Part shown: in pieces, positions 1 through 8,544 of the stretch
Layout of the letters: each line of letters opens with the position of its first letter
Position numbering within the stretch: position 1 is the first letter of the stretch
Assembly: GCF_024585165.1 (NCBI RefSeq)
Contig: NZ_CP029008.1
Span: 806,001-870,000 of the forward strand
DNA: 64,000 nucleotides
Reading direction: 5' to 3'
DNA from: Bradyrhizobium sp. WBOS07
GTDB lineage: Bacteria; Pseudomonadota; Alphaproteobacteria; Rhizobiales; Xanthobacteraceae
Program-made: the position numbers and the translations under genes
Notes under the pieces: generated by a model
What the model was told of the DNA's origin: nothing
The model's database searches: none
The model's input: only the letters and a program-made list of their open reading frames with translations

Positions 1-415
1 ACTGGGCTGATTCGGCTCGATTCTGGTGCCGTAATGGCGGTGCGCTCCCTCCCGCGCTTGCGGGAGAGGGTTGGGGAGAGGGTTGTCTCCTCTCGCGACA
101 CTCCCATTGCGGCGCGAGCCCCCTCCCGGCCTCCCCCGCAAGCGGGGGAGGTGAAGAGCGAGCCGGTAACCCCGCATTAACCCTTTTTTTGCCCAAATCG
201 GCGATCTCTGTGCTGGTCTGGCCGCACGGTCCAAGTTCCGGCCCAGTTTAAGTCTCTGTTGACCACACCTTTGGGCCAACGCCCTCGTGATCCCCGCTCG
301 GGTTGCGACCACATGACCCAGAGGTTAGAATTTTAATCAATGGCTTCAGGGCACAAGCGCTGGGGCGTGAGCTGAAAAAGCCCGTTACCGACGGGTCCGG
401 TTCGCCGGTCGGATC
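1..415. other. Intergenic start of window with palindromic repeats
   Basis: No gene is supported here. The stretch holds two related hairpins. One has 7-bp arms at 49-55 and 60-66 (CTCCCGC / GCGGGAG). The other has 10-bp arms at 130-139 and 142-151 (CCTCCCCCGC / GCGGGGGAGG). They bound a purine-rich spacer and look like one dispersed repeat of the type also found at 7245-7320. The rest, up to the L,D-transpeptidase start at 416, shows no convincing promoter. A long minus-strand frame crossing it is antisense to the transpeptidase gene. Confidence 0.5.
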
Positions 416-2029
416 ATGCGCCAAACGAATTGGGGTTCGCGCATCAATGCCCGGCACGGTGTGGGGTCCATCTTGATTTCTCGTTCGCTTGCTCGCGCGC
501 TCTTGGCTTCGGTTGCGCTGATGACGGCCGGCGGTCTGCTGGCCGGCTGCAACACCGACCAGGTCTCGCTCGCGACCAATGCCAAGGCCAATCAGCCGGT
601 GCCGCCGAAGCTGATCGCCGCGATGGCCGAGAAGGACATGGATCTGCAATCGCCGATCCTGGTGCGCCTGTTCAAGCAGGAGGCCGAGCTCGAGATCTGG
701 AAGCAGACCCGCTCCGGCCAGTTCGCGCTGCTCAAGACCTATCCGATCTGCCGCTGGTCGGGCGACCTCGGCCCCAAGGTGCGCGAAGGCGATCGCCAGG
801 CGCCGGAAGGATTCTACTCGATCAATCCGAGCCAGATGAATCCGCAATCGGCGTATTACCTCTCCTTCAACACCGGCTATCCGAACGCGTTCGACAAGGC
901 GCTGGGCCGCACCGGCTCGCAGCTGATGGTGCACGGCGACTGCTCCTCGCGCGGCTGTTACGCCATGACCGACGAGCAGATCGCGGAGATCTATTCGCTC
1001 GGCCGCGAATCCTTCTTCGGCGGCCAGAAGGCGTTCCAGCTCCAGGCCTATCCGTTCAAGATGACGCCGGTGAACATGGCCAGGCACCGCAACAATCCGA
1101 ACATGCCGTTCTGGAAGATGATCAAGGAAGGCTATGATCATTTCGAGGTGACGCGGCAGGAGCCGAAGGTCGATTTCTGCGAGAAGAAGTACGTCTTCGA
1201 CGCGGCGAAGCCGGCGGACGCCAAGCGCGACCCGGTGTTCGACGCCTCGGCCAAATGCCCGGCCTATGTCATCCCCGAGGACATCGTCGCCGCGGTGCGG
1301 GGCAAGCAGGCCAAGGACGAGGCCGAATACGCCAAGCTCGTCGCCAAGGGCACGCCGGTGGCGCGCATGAACACCGGCATCGACGGCGGCATGAACAAGG
1401 TGTTCGCCGCCAAGATTCCGGAAGGCTCGACCGGCCTGTCCGAGGGCGCCGAAGGCACCACGCTGCAGATGCTGGCGATGGCCAAGGCGCCTGGCACGAT
1501 CCCCAGCCACGTCAATCCGCCGAAGCCGAACCTCGACGCGGTGGCGTCGGCGCCGGCGCCGCAGGAAGAGCCGGTGGCCGTGCCCGCGAGCACCCGCGTC
1601 GCCTCGGCCGCCCCGACGACTGAAAAGCCTCAAGAGAAATCCGGCGGCTTCTTCTCGAACCTCGGCCGCAAGATGGGCATCGGCGCATCCGACACCACGG
1701 CGACCACACCGCCGCCGCAGGCCACCGCATCCGTCGCCCCGGCCGCCACGACGACGACACCCACGACCGCGGCGTCGCGGCTGAAGGCCGCCGTGAGCCG
1801 GTTCGTGCCGGGCAGCGACAAGAAGGATGCCGCGAAGGACGCGCCGAAGCCGACTGTTGCCGCCGCCAAGCCCGCCGAGCCGGCCAAGCCCGACACGCGC
1901 CTCGCCCAGACGCGGCCGGCGCTGAAGCCGTCGGTGAGCGACGGTGCCGGTGAAGCCACGCAGATCATGGGCGCCGCGCCGATAGTGTCATCGAACTCGT
2001 TCGACAGCCGGTTCTCGGCGGTGAAATAG
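416..2029 (+). CDS. L,D-transpeptidase (YafK/YkuD-type) lipoprotein
   Basis: Predicted murein L,D-transpeptidase of 537 residues, acting in the periplasm on peptidoglycan cross-links or on anchoring of proteins to peptidoglycan. The N-terminus has a hydrophobic segment ending in a lipobox (LLAGC, Cys45), so it is probably a lipoprotein. The YkuD-type catalytic motif is seen as H173-G-D-C...S-R-G-C181, with Cys181 the expected nucleophile; the short spacing is like the YafK branch. After about residue 300 the protein is low-complexity and Ala/Pro/Thr/Lys-rich to the end, unlike the compact enzymes of this family, and may span the periplasm or bind the wall. GTG461 is an alternative start that keeps the signal. 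It is monocistronic. Family assignment is firm; the exact substrate is not. Confidence 0.88.
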   Translation: MRQTNWGSRINARHGVGSILISRSLARALLASVALMTAGGLLAGCNTDQVSLATNAKANQPVPPKLIAAMAEKDMDLQSPILVRLFKQEAELEIWKQTRSGQFALLKTYPICRWSGDLGPKVREGDRQAPEGFYSINPSQMNPQSAYYLSFNTGYPNAFDKALGRTGSQLMVHGDCSSRGCYAMTDEQIAEIYSLGRESFFGGQKAFQLQAYPFKMTPVNMARHRNNPNMPFWKMIKEGYDHFEVTRQEPKVDFCEKKYVFDAAKPADAKRDPVFDASAKCPAYVIPEDIVAAVRGKQAKDEAEYAKLVAKGTPVARMNTGIDGGMNKVFAAKIPEGSTGLSEGAEGTTLQMLAMAKAPGTIPSHVNPPKPNLDAVASAPAPQEEPVAVPASTRVASAAPTTEKPQEKSGGFFSNLGRKMGIGASDTTATTPPPQATASVAPAATTTTPTTAASRLKAAVSRFVPGSDKKDAAKDAPKPTVAAAKPAEPAKPDTRLAQTRPALKPSVSDGAGEATQIMGAAPIVSSNSFDSRFSAVK

Positions 2030-2201
2030 GCGGGCGGGAGGCTTACTCCCGCTGTGTCAGCGGCCCCGAGGCCGCGTCCGGTTTCACATGGCTTGATCTT
2101 CATCCTAGATCGCTGGCGGCGGCGAGCCGGGCGCTGAGGAAATTGTAAAGTTTGTTCGGGCAACCGCATCAAATGTCGTATTCGGCCCGCAGGCCGCGTT
2201 C

Positions 2202-3227
2202 CTAGGATGCCGGTTGCGCCTCCGGCAGCTTCCAGCTTCCGTCCAGGATCTCTTTGCGGGGCCTGTACAGGCGCATCGTGAAGTTCCAGCCAGCCACGAT
2301 CGGCAGACAGTTCGGTGTCGCCTTCCCGCAGCCGCCGAACTGGATCACGTAGGCGCCGCTCGCATCCGGCTTGGCCGTCAGGTTGTTGAATGAGTAGGCG
2401 CCGAGTTCGTTCTTCTGGAAGAATCCCTTCCCGTTGTAGACGCTGATCGACCAGAAGCCGTCGACCGGTACGTCCTTGAGCGTGAGGCGATAGACCGTCT
2501 TGCCGTCGTTCTTCGGCGGGTAGAAGCTCTGGTAATCGGCCGCATAGCGCGGGTTGCCGCCCCAGCCGATCGCCGTGCCGATGAGATGGTCGATCGGGTC
2601 GACCTCGTCCTTCCTGCCGAAGCGATCGACGACGCTGCCCAACGAGCCCAGGGTTTCGAGCGCGGACCTGGCCTTGGCCAGCGAAGCCCGGTCCCAATTC
2701 GGCACCTCGAACTTGCCCATGCCTGCCTGCCGCACCTCGATCGCGTCCTGCACAACATTGGCGGCCTTCACGTCCTGAGGGTCATCCGAGTTGGCCAGCG
2801 TGCGGATGATGACGTAGACGTAGCGGGTGCCGACCTTGGTCTTGTCGTAGCTGAAAGTGCCGGGCGCGTAGGCCACCTCGGTCGTGTAGTGATCCTGCGA
2901 AACCACCTGCATCGACATGAAGCGCTTGCCGGCGTCCGGCAACTTGATGGTGAGCGGTCCGGCATCCAGGTCGAACACGCCGGAGGAGTACAGCGTGTCG
3001 CGGTTCATGCGCACCACATCCTGCTTGTCGATCGAAGCCATTTCGCGCCGGTGCCTGAGCTTGCCGAAGGCGCCGTCGTCCATTGCGGCCTTCCGGAAAT
3101 AGAGGTCTGTCTCCGCCCGAACGAAGTTGTGGACGTTGACCGCGTTGGGTTTGGCAGCTTGAGCGATTGCCGCGGTTGCAGCGGCCAGCAGTGCCAGGGC
3201 AAATATCGGACCTAGCGGAGATTTCAT
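2202..3227 (-). CDS. DUF1254/DUF1214 domain secreted protein
   Basis: A 341-residue exported protein with a cleavable-looking signal peptide (hydrophobic to about residue 22, ending AIAQA). The middle shows the DUF1254 pattern (NRDTLYSSGVFDLDAGP) and the C-terminal third the DUF1214 pattern (DGFWSISVYNGKGFF). Members are periplasmic beta-rich proteins of unknown biochemical role. I chose the ATG at 3227 rather than a TTG six bases upstream, because AGGAG lies at a good distance from the ATG. It starts only 12 bases after the stop of the metallo-beta-lactamase-like gene, so the two are very probably one transcript. Function unknown. Confidence 0.85.
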   Translation of the reverse strand: MKSPLGPIFALALLAAATAAIAQAAKPNAVNVHNFVRAETDLYFRKAAMDDGAFGKLRHRREMASIDKQDVVRMNRDTLYSSGVFDLDAGPLTIKLPDAGKRFMSMQVVSQDHYTTEVAYAPGTFSYDKTKVGTRYVYVIIRTLANSDDPQDVKAANVVQDAIEVRQAGMGKFEVPNWDRASLAKARSALETLGSLGSVVDRFGRKDEVDPIDHLIGTAIGWGGNPRYAADYQSFYPPKNDGKTVYRLTLKDVPVDGFWSISVYNGKGFFQKNELGAYSFNNLTAKPDASGAYVIQFGGCGKATPNCLPIVAGWNFTMRLYRPRKEILDGSWKLPEAQPAS

Positions 3228-3239
3228 CGCCAACGACTC

Positions 3240-4193
3240 CTACTTTGACGGCGCCTTGGGGACGCCGAGCTCCTCGTCGACCTCGTCCTCGAACGCGCGC
3301 TTCTTGCCGGCGATGAAGCGTCTGTAGCCCTCCGGATCGATCCAGGCGTTGATGCCCTCGGTCTCCGCCCGCTTCTGCTTGCCTTCCAGGTCGTAATACT
3401 CGTTGTGCTGCGCCAGCCAGATGTCGGGCTTGATCATCTCGAGCGCGTGGTGCGTGTTGCGGTAGTCCTCGGTGATGCCGGGGTACGAAGGGTTCTTCGC
3501 CACGCGGTAGCCGGGGTTGAAGCCTGCGCCGTCCGGAAACGCCACCACGTAGGCCTTGCCGTCGACGACCAGGTTCGCGATCCAGGTGGTGGCGCCCCGG
3601 GTGTGGCCAGGGGTGTGGTAGGCCGTCAGCAGCACGTCGCCCAGCTTGACGGTGTCGCCGTCGCGCAGGACGCGGTCGACCTTCACGCCTTCATAAGTCA
3701 GATCGTTGCCGTACTTGAAGTCGTCGCGGTCGCCGCTCTCCATCGCTGCGACATCGTCTTTCATGACGGCCAATTGCGCTCCCGTCAGCTTCTTCATGAA
3801 AGCGAAGGCCCCGGCATGATCGATGTGGGCATGGCCGTTGATCATGATCTTGACGTCTTCCGGCTTAAAGCCGAGCTTGCGGATCGACTCTACGATCATC
3901 GGCCCCGACGACGGCATGCCGGTGTTCATCAGGATGCTGCCCTGGGACGTGGTAAAGAGGAAAACCCCCAGTCCCTTGGTGCCGACGAAGTAGATCGGTC
4001 CAACGATCCTGACGGGTTCGGCCGGCTCCTCCCATTTCAGCGCCTTCTTCGCCAGCGTGATGAAGAGGTTGTTGTTGTTGGCCAGTTGCTCTTTCGTCGG
4101 CAGATCAGGAGGGAGCGCTTGGGCCATCGCATGCGTCGATGCGAGAAGAGCAGCAGCGCTCAGAATTGCACCAATTCGAGTTGGCGAAGCCAT
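3240..4193 (-). CDS. Subclass B3-like metallo-beta-lactamase-fold hydrolase
   Basis: A 317-residue periplasmic protein with a signal peptide cut near AMA/QA (about residue 24). The zinc ligands are complete: H121-x-H123-x-D125-H126, H197 in a TPGHTRGATTW motif and H263 in LAQHNEYYD. The HxHxDH plus TPGHT..GTTW-like arrangement is characteristic of subclass B3 enzymes and their relatives; Bradyrhizobium is known to carry the B3 enzyme BJP-1. Whether this protein hydrolyses beta-lactams or another substrate cannot be read from the sequence. It is the first gene of a two-gene unit with the DUF1254 protein, and no resistance or mobility genes are nearby, suggesting an intrinsic chromosomal gene. 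Confidence 0.85.
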   Translation of the reverse strand: MASPTRIGAILSAAALLASTHAMAQALPPDLPTKEQLANNNNLFITLAKKALKWEEPAEPVRIVGPIYFVGTKGLGVFLFTTSQGSILMNTGMPSSGPMIVESIRKLGFKPEDVKIMINGHAHIDHAGAFAFMKKLTGAQLAVMKDDVAAMESGDRDDFKYGNDLTYEGVKVDRVLRDGDTVKLGDVLLTAYHTPGHTRGATTWIANLVVDGKAYVVAFPDGAGFNPGYRVAKNPSYPGITEDYRNTHHALEMIKPDIWLAQHNEYYDLEGKQKRAETEGINAWIDPEGYRRFIAGKKRAFEDEVDEELGVPKAPSK

Positions 4194-4296
4194 TTCAACC
4201 CCACGGAATTGGTATCCGCTTGTTCAAGCATAAGCTGAATAATGGCTAATGGAAGGTATTTCGGAGCTGTAGCGGTTAAAGCCCGCGACCGGGTGC

Positions 4297-4412
4297 GCGC
4301 AGGGAAGGCCGGCTATCGGGCTGCACCTGTGTCTCCCCCTGTGAGCGCGTCTATCCACGCATCATTGCACAGGGGCTCGCGGGTGCCAGCCGGTACCCGG
4401 CCTTCCCTGCGC
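4297..4412. repeat. Inverted-repeat element with 16-bp perfect arms
   Basis: Perfect 16-bp inverted arms, GCGCAGGGAAGGCCGG at 4297-4312 and its complement at 4397-4412, enclose an 84-bp centre. The element sits in the non-coding stretch between the metallo-beta-lactamase-like gene (start 4193) and livF (end 4685). It looks like a small palindromic dispersed element or MITE-like unit. A short frame across it (4242-4463) has no coding character. Confidence 0.6.
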
Positions 4413-4536
4413 CCTTCCGATTTTGTTGGGGCGCCAGAAGCAAAGCAAAACCCGGGCGAATGACGCCGCGGGATCGCGATGTCGCGTCAGCTGTCTGACA
4501 ATTGAAGCAAGGACGTGATGCCGCCGCAGCCTCCGT

Positions 4537-4637
4537 GTCATTCCCCGCGCAGGCGGGGGATCCAGTATTCCAGAGACAGCAGTGATTAAACCGTGAGGCC
4601 GCGGCGTACTGGATGCCCCGCCTGCGCGGGGCATGAC
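4537..4637. repeat. Dispersed palindromic repeat (CCCCGC-CTGCGCGGGG family)
   Basis: Imperfect inverted arms at 4537-4567 and 4607-4637: GTCATTCCCCGCGCAGGCGG on the left, read back as CCGCCTGCGCGGGGCATGAC on the right, around a 39-bp centre. Together with the 16-bp-arm element just upstream it fills most of the 490-bp gap 4194-4684. It lies downstream of livF and might act as a transcript end or stabilising hairpin, although there is no T tract. Confidence 0.6.
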
Positions 4638-4684
4638 AATTGAGGTCGGAGTGAGAGTACCCGCACTTTACACCGCGCGACGTC

Positions 4685-5380
4685 CTACGGCGCCAGATAC
4701 CGCATCAGTTCCGGATTGCCCCGCACCTGCCCCGCCTCGCCTTGCAGCGCGACGCGGCCGCGGTCGAGCACGTAGGCGTAATCGGCGACGCGGAGCGCCA
4801 AATCGAGATGCTGCTCGACGATGATGACGGCGATCTCCTTGGCGAGCTCGATCAGGCGCTCGGTGATCTCCTCGATCACGCCGATCCAGACGCCTTCGGT
4901 CGGCTCGTCCAGCAGCAGCAGCTTGGGATCGCCCAGCATGGCGCGGCCGATCGCGAGCATCTTGCGCTCGCCGCCGGAGAGCGTGCCGGCGGGCTGGTCG
5001 AGGCGCTGGCCGAGCTTCGGGAAGATCGTCAGCACGCGATCGACCGCCGAAGCATCCTTCTTCGCCAGCGAGCCGACCGCGAGATTGTCGCGCACCGACA
5101 GGCGGGCGAACACCGAATGCTCCTGCGGCACGTAGCCGATGCCGGCGCGGACGCGCTCCTGGGTGGCTCTGCGGCTGATGTCGCGGCCGTCGAAGGCGAC
5201 CTCGCCCTTCCACGCCGGCAGCTCGCCGACGATGGTCTTCATCAGCGTGGTCTTGCCGGCGCCGTTGCGCCCGAGCACGGCGACGCCGCCGCGCCAGGGA
5301 ATGCCGAGCGTGACGTCGAACAGGACCTGGCTCCGGCCATAGCCGGCGTCGAGATGCTTGATGTCCAAAAATTCAGGCAC
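4685..5380 (-). CDS. HAAT-family ABC transporter ATP-binding protein, LivF-type
   Basis: A 231-residue cytoplasmic ATPase, one of the two nucleotide-binding subunits of the importer encoded by this cluster. It has Walker A GRNGAGKT (about residue 38), the Q-loop region YVPQEHSVF, signature LSGGE and Walker B LLLLDEP. It starts with GTG at 5380, which overlaps the end of livG by 8 bases, so translation is probably coupled. It is the last gene of the minus-strand operon. The family covers branched-chain amino acid, urea and short-chain amide importers. The adjoining amidase and AmiC-like sensor favour an amide or related substrate, but that is inference. Confidence 0.9.
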   Translation of the reverse strand: MPEFLDIKHLDAGYGRSQVLFDVTLGIPWRGGVAVLGRNGAGKTTLMKTIVGELPAWKGEVAFDGRDISRRATQERVRAGIGYVPQEHSVFARLSVRDNLAVGSLAKKDASAVDRVLTIFPKLGQRLDQPAGTLSGGERKMLAIGRAMLGDPKLLLLDEPTEGVWIGVIEEITERLIELAKEIAVIIVEQHLDLALRVADYAYVLDRGRVALQGEAGQVRGNPELMRYLAP

Positions 5381-6104
5381 GGCGCAGATAGATCTCCTGG
5401 ACGGCTTTGTTGGCCTGGATCTCGGACACGGTGCCCGAGGCCAGCACCCTGCCCTGGTCGAGCACGGTGAGACGATCGCAGATGTCGCGGATGAAATCGA
5501 GGTCGTGCTCGACGATGACGAGGGAGCAATGCTGCTTGATCGGCTGCAGCAGCTCGCCGGTGACGCGGCGCTCCTCCAGGCTCATGCCGCCGGTGGGCTC
5601 GTCGAGCAAAAGAAGTTTGGGCTTGCCGGCGAGCGCCATCGCGATCTCCAGCCATTGCTGCTGGCCGTGCGACAGCGCGGCTGCGGCCTCGAAGGCGCGA
5701 TCGGCCAGGCGAAACTGCGTCAGCATGGTCATGACCTGGTCGTGCAGCGCGCCCCTGGTGCGCGAGAACACCAGGTCGAACAACGAGGACTGCGCCTGCA
5801 ACGCAAGCAGGATGTTGTCGTACAGCGTCAGCGACGGCAGCACGGATGTGATCTGGAATTTGAGGCTCATGCCGGCGCGCGCGCGCTCGGTCGGCGTATA
5901 CGCGGTGATGTCGGTGTTGACGAAGGAGACCTTGCCCTGCGTCGGCACCTCGGCGCCGGCGATGCACTTCATCAGCGTGCTCTTGCCGGAGCCGTTGGGT
6001 CCGATCAGGCCGTGGAATTCGTTCTCGCCGACGCTGAGCGCCGCGTCGTCGAGCGCGGTGAGCTTGCCGAAGACCTTTTTGATGCCGGCGGCTTCAAGGA
6101 GCAT
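5373..6104 (-). CDS. HAAT-family ABC transporter ATP-binding protein, LivG-type
   Basis: A 243-residue ATPase with Walker A GPNGSGKS, an LSHGQ-type signature (ALSHGQQQWLE, the variant usual in LivG/UrtD subunits) and Walker B LLLLDEPTGGMS. The start at ATG 6104 (MLLEAAG) is preferred over an upstream in-frame start at 6170, because it gives the normal family N-terminus and an 11-base overlap with the end of livM. It pairs with the LivF-type subunit encoded next to it. Substrate is unproven; see the amidase and AmiC-like neighbours. Confidence 0.9.
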   Translation of the reverse strand: MLLEAAGIKKVFGKLTALDDAALSVGENEFHGLIGPNGSGKSTLMKCIAGAEVPTQGKVSFVNTDITAYTPTERARAGMSLKFQITSVLPSLTLYDNILLALQAQSSLFDLVFSRTRGALHDQVMTMLTQFRLADRAFEAAAALSHGQQQWLEIAMALAGKPKLLLLDEPTGGMSLEERRVTGELLQPIKQHCSLVIVEHDLDFIRDICDRLTVLDQGRVLASGTVSEIQANKAVQEIYLRRA

Positions 6105-7209
6105 CGCGCGTCTCCTTGACGTTTTCCTTGGGTCTCGCGCCGAAGTTGCCGACCCGTTCGCGCTCGCCAAGGAGGAAGCTGATCAGGCCGAGCGGGCGGA
6201 ACAGGATCACGAGCAGTAGCAGCAGTCCCAGAATGATCGGCCAGATGTCGCGGTAGTTGTCCGAGAGCCAGAAGCTGACGCCCTCGACGATCACGGCACC
6301 GATCACGGCGCCGATCAGCGTGCCGGAGCCGCCGAACAGCACGTAGAGCACCACTTGCGTCGAGACCACGACGCCGACCATGTTGGGCCAGACGAAACCT
6401 TCGTGGAAGGCATAGAGGCTGCCGGCAAGGCCGGCGACAGCGCCGCCGATGGTGAAGATGATCGCCTTGAGGTGCTGCACCTTGTAGCCGAAGAAGGCGA
6501 TGCGCTGCTCGTTCTCGCGCAGGCCCGCCAGCGCGAGGCCGAATTGCGAGCGCACCAGGAAGCGGCAGAGCAGGTAGACGGCGACGAGAATGCCGAGCAC
6601 GAGATAATAGAACGCCGGACCTTCGGTGAAATCGTAGCTGCCCAGCGACATCGGCGCGATCGAGGGGATGCCGTTCTGGCCGCCGAGATAATACCAGCCG
6701 CGCGCCAGCCGATCTGCGGCGTAGGAGCCCGTGAGCGTGCCGAGCGAGACGAAGATCACGCTGGAGGGATGCCGTCCCAGCAGCAGGAAGCCGCCGAGCA
6801 GCAGCGCGAAGGCAAGTCCGATCAGCGTGCCCGCCGGCAGCACCAGGAAGATGTTGGTGACGTTGAGGTCGCGCGCGAGCAGTGCGACGCCATACCCAGC
6901 CGAGCCGAAGAACAGCGCCTGGCCGAAGCTCATGATGCCGGCATAGCCCCAGACCAGGTCGAACGACAGCGCGAACAGTGCCAGGATGATCACGCGCGTC
7001 GCGAACACGGTGAGATAATCCTGCAGCACCAGCGGCGCGAGCAGCGCCGCGACCAGCACGACGGCCTCGACGATCGGCAGGATCTTCCGTCCCGCCCTGA
7101 CGCGGTCCCTGGCCTGCCCCGCCGCTGCGCCCTCAGCCATCGCACCGCCCGCTTCGTCGCCCATGTCGGTGGCGATGGCTTCTCTTACCACACTCATCGG
7201 CCTCAGCAT
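6094..7209 (-). CDS. HAAT-family ABC transporter permease, LivM-type
   Basis: A 371-residue inner-membrane permease. After a polar N-terminal stretch of about 45 residues come roughly ten hydrophobic segments, and the LivM motif region FDLVWGYAGIMSFGQALFFG is clear at about residue 82. The C-terminal tail is polar. It is separated from the upstream binding-protein gene by 113 bases that hold a stable hairpin (7245-7320) and overlaps livG by 11 bases downstream. A second ATG at 7197 could be the true start. It forms the membrane channel with the LivH-type protein. Confidence 0.9.
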   Translation of the reverse strand: MLRPMSVVREAIATDMGDEAGGAMAEGAAAGQARDRVRAGRKILPIVEAVVLVAALLAPLVLQDYLTVFATRVIILALFALSFDLVWGYAGIMSFGQALFFGSAGYGVALLARDLNVTNIFLVLPAGTLIGLAFALLLGGFLLLGRHPSSVIFVSLGTLTGSYAADRLARGWYYLGGQNGIPSIAPMSLGSYDFTEGPAFYYLVLGILVAVYLLCRFLVRSQFGLALAGLRENEQRIAFFGYKVQHLKAIIFTIGGAVAGLAGSLYAFHEGFVWPNMVGVVVSTQVVLYVLFGGSGTLIGAVIGAVIVEGVSFWLSDNYRDIWPIILGLLLLLVILFRPLGLISFLLGERERVGNFGARPKENVKETRDAP

Positions 7210-7244
7210 TCCACGTTAAGCATTGAGAAGTCAGTCCGCGTTGG

Positions 7245-7320
7245 TTCACCTCTCCCCAGCGGGCAGAAGTCGGATTGCGCCTGGCGATGCGATCCGACCT
7301 CTCCCTGCGGGAGAGGTGAA
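7245..7320. repeat. Palindromic repeat directly after the binding-protein gene
   Basis: Perfect 12-bp arms, TTCACCTCTCCC at 7245-7256 and GGGAGAGGTGAA at 7309-7320, flank a 52-bp centre. The element ends 2 bases beyond the stop codon of the binding-protein gene (7323) and lies inside the operon before livM. In the malE-malF case a REP hairpin in this position protects upstream mRNA; the same effect here is an inference. Confidence 0.65.
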
Positions 7321-7322
7321 GA

Positions 7323-8540
7323 TCAGCATTCCTTGGGATCGACGAGGCCGCTACTGCGGGCGACGATCTCGTAATTCCCGCCCTTGGCGACCGCGGTGTA
7401 CATCTTCATCTTGCAGTGCCGTTTGCCGGGCACCATCTCGGCAGGCCCGCCCGGACCTTCGGCGATCTTGGCATGATCGAGCGCGGCGGCAACCGACTCG
7501 CGGTCGATCTTGCCGGCTTCCTTGACCGCGGCTTCCCACAGCTTGAGGCCGCGATAGGTGCCGGTCGCGGCGCTGCCGGCCGCGAACAGGAAGTTGCCGG
7601 GGAAATCCTTCTCGTACGCCGCCTGGATTTTTGCGTCGAACGGGTTCTCCTTGGTCAGCACCTTGAAATAGTCGAGACAGCTGGCGAGGCCCTCGATCTC
7701 GGCGGCCTGATTGATGTTGAGCGTGTTCTCGTCGTAGTAGACGCAGGCGAGACGCCCGCCGTTCTTGAGGAAGCCCGCTTCGTAGAGCTGCTTGAAGAAC
7801 GGGCCGACGCCGGGCGGAATGACGGTGTTGAAGACGACGTCGACCTTGTTGGAGATGATGCGGTTGACGGTCGCGGAGAAGTCGACCTGGTCGAGCGGGT
7901 AATATTCCTCGAACACGACCTCGCCGCCGTTCGCCTCGATCACCTTGCGGGCGTAGACGTTGAGCGTGTGCGGCCAGACGTAATTGGCGCTCGGCAGCGC
8001 GAACTTCTTGCCGCCGTTCTTGATCAGCCAGGGGATGAACTCGTCGCATTGCTGCGCCGGCGTCGGCCCGGTGCAGAACAAATAGGGCGTGCACTCCTTG
8101 CCCTCGTAGAGCTGCGGATAGATGTAGAGCGTCTTGCCGCGCGCCACGATCGGATCCTTGATCGCGTTGCGCATCGACGAGGTGATGCCGCCGAGCACCA
8201 TGTCGACCTTGTCGCGCTGGATCAGTTTTCGCACGTTACCCACCGCAACCGACTCGTTCGACGCGGTATCCTCGATATAGAGCTCGAGCGGACGGCCGAG
8301 CAGGCCGCCGGCGGCGTTGATCTCCTTGATCACCATCTTGGCGACGTTGGCGTCGGCATTGCCGGCATAGGCGATCGGACCGGTGAGGTCGGTGGCGATG
8401 CCAACCTTGATCGGGGCCTCGGCCGCATTGGCCCAGGGCGCCGGGATCACCCAGCTGCCGACCCCGGTTGCGACCGCACCGGACGCAAAGGCGAAATTGG
8501 AGAGGAAGCGACGGCGTGAGAGTTGCGTGCGATCGAACAT
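7323..8540 (-). CDS. ABC transporter substrate-binding protein, AmiC/UrtA-like, Tat-exported
   Basis: A 405-residue periplasmic binding protein of the Leu/Ile/Val-binding fold. The N-terminus carries a twin-arginine signal (SRRRFLSNF) followed by a hydrophobic stretch to about residue 35, so export through Tat is likely. The mature part begins with IKVGIATDLTGP and shows the two-lobed family pattern, including a YIYPQLYEGKEC segment like those in amide and urea binders. The start at ATG 8540 follows the LivH gene by 4 bases; a longer reading frame upstream lies inside livH and is rejected. It presumably captures the substrate for the LivHMGF importer. It is paralogous in fold to the cytoplasmic AmiC-like protein at 11119-12183. 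Confidence 0.9.
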   Translation of the reverse strand: MFDRTQLSRRRFLSNFAFASGAVATGVGSWVIPAPWANAAEAPIKVGIATDLTGPIAYAGNADANVAKMVIKEINAAGGLLGRPLELYIEDTASNESVAVGNVRKLIQRDKVDMVLGGITSSMRNAIKDPIVARGKTLYIYPQLYEGKECTPYLFCTGPTPAQQCDEFIPWLIKNGGKKFALPSANYVWPHTLNVYARKVIEANGGEVVFEEYYPLDQVDFSATVNRIISNKVDVVFNTVIPPGVGPFFKQLYEAGFLKNGGRLACVYYDENTLNINQAAEIEGLASCLDYFKVLTKENPFDAKIQAAYEKDFPGNFLFAAGSAATGTYRGLKLWEAAVKEAGKIDRESVAAALDHAKIAEGPGGPAEMVPGKRHCKMKMYTAVAKGGNYEIVARSSGLVDPKEC

Positions 8541-8544
8541 GTGA

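Noticed and set aside
4242..4463. A 73-codon frame before livF
   Set aside because: It runs through the 16-bp inverted-repeat element and shows no coding features.
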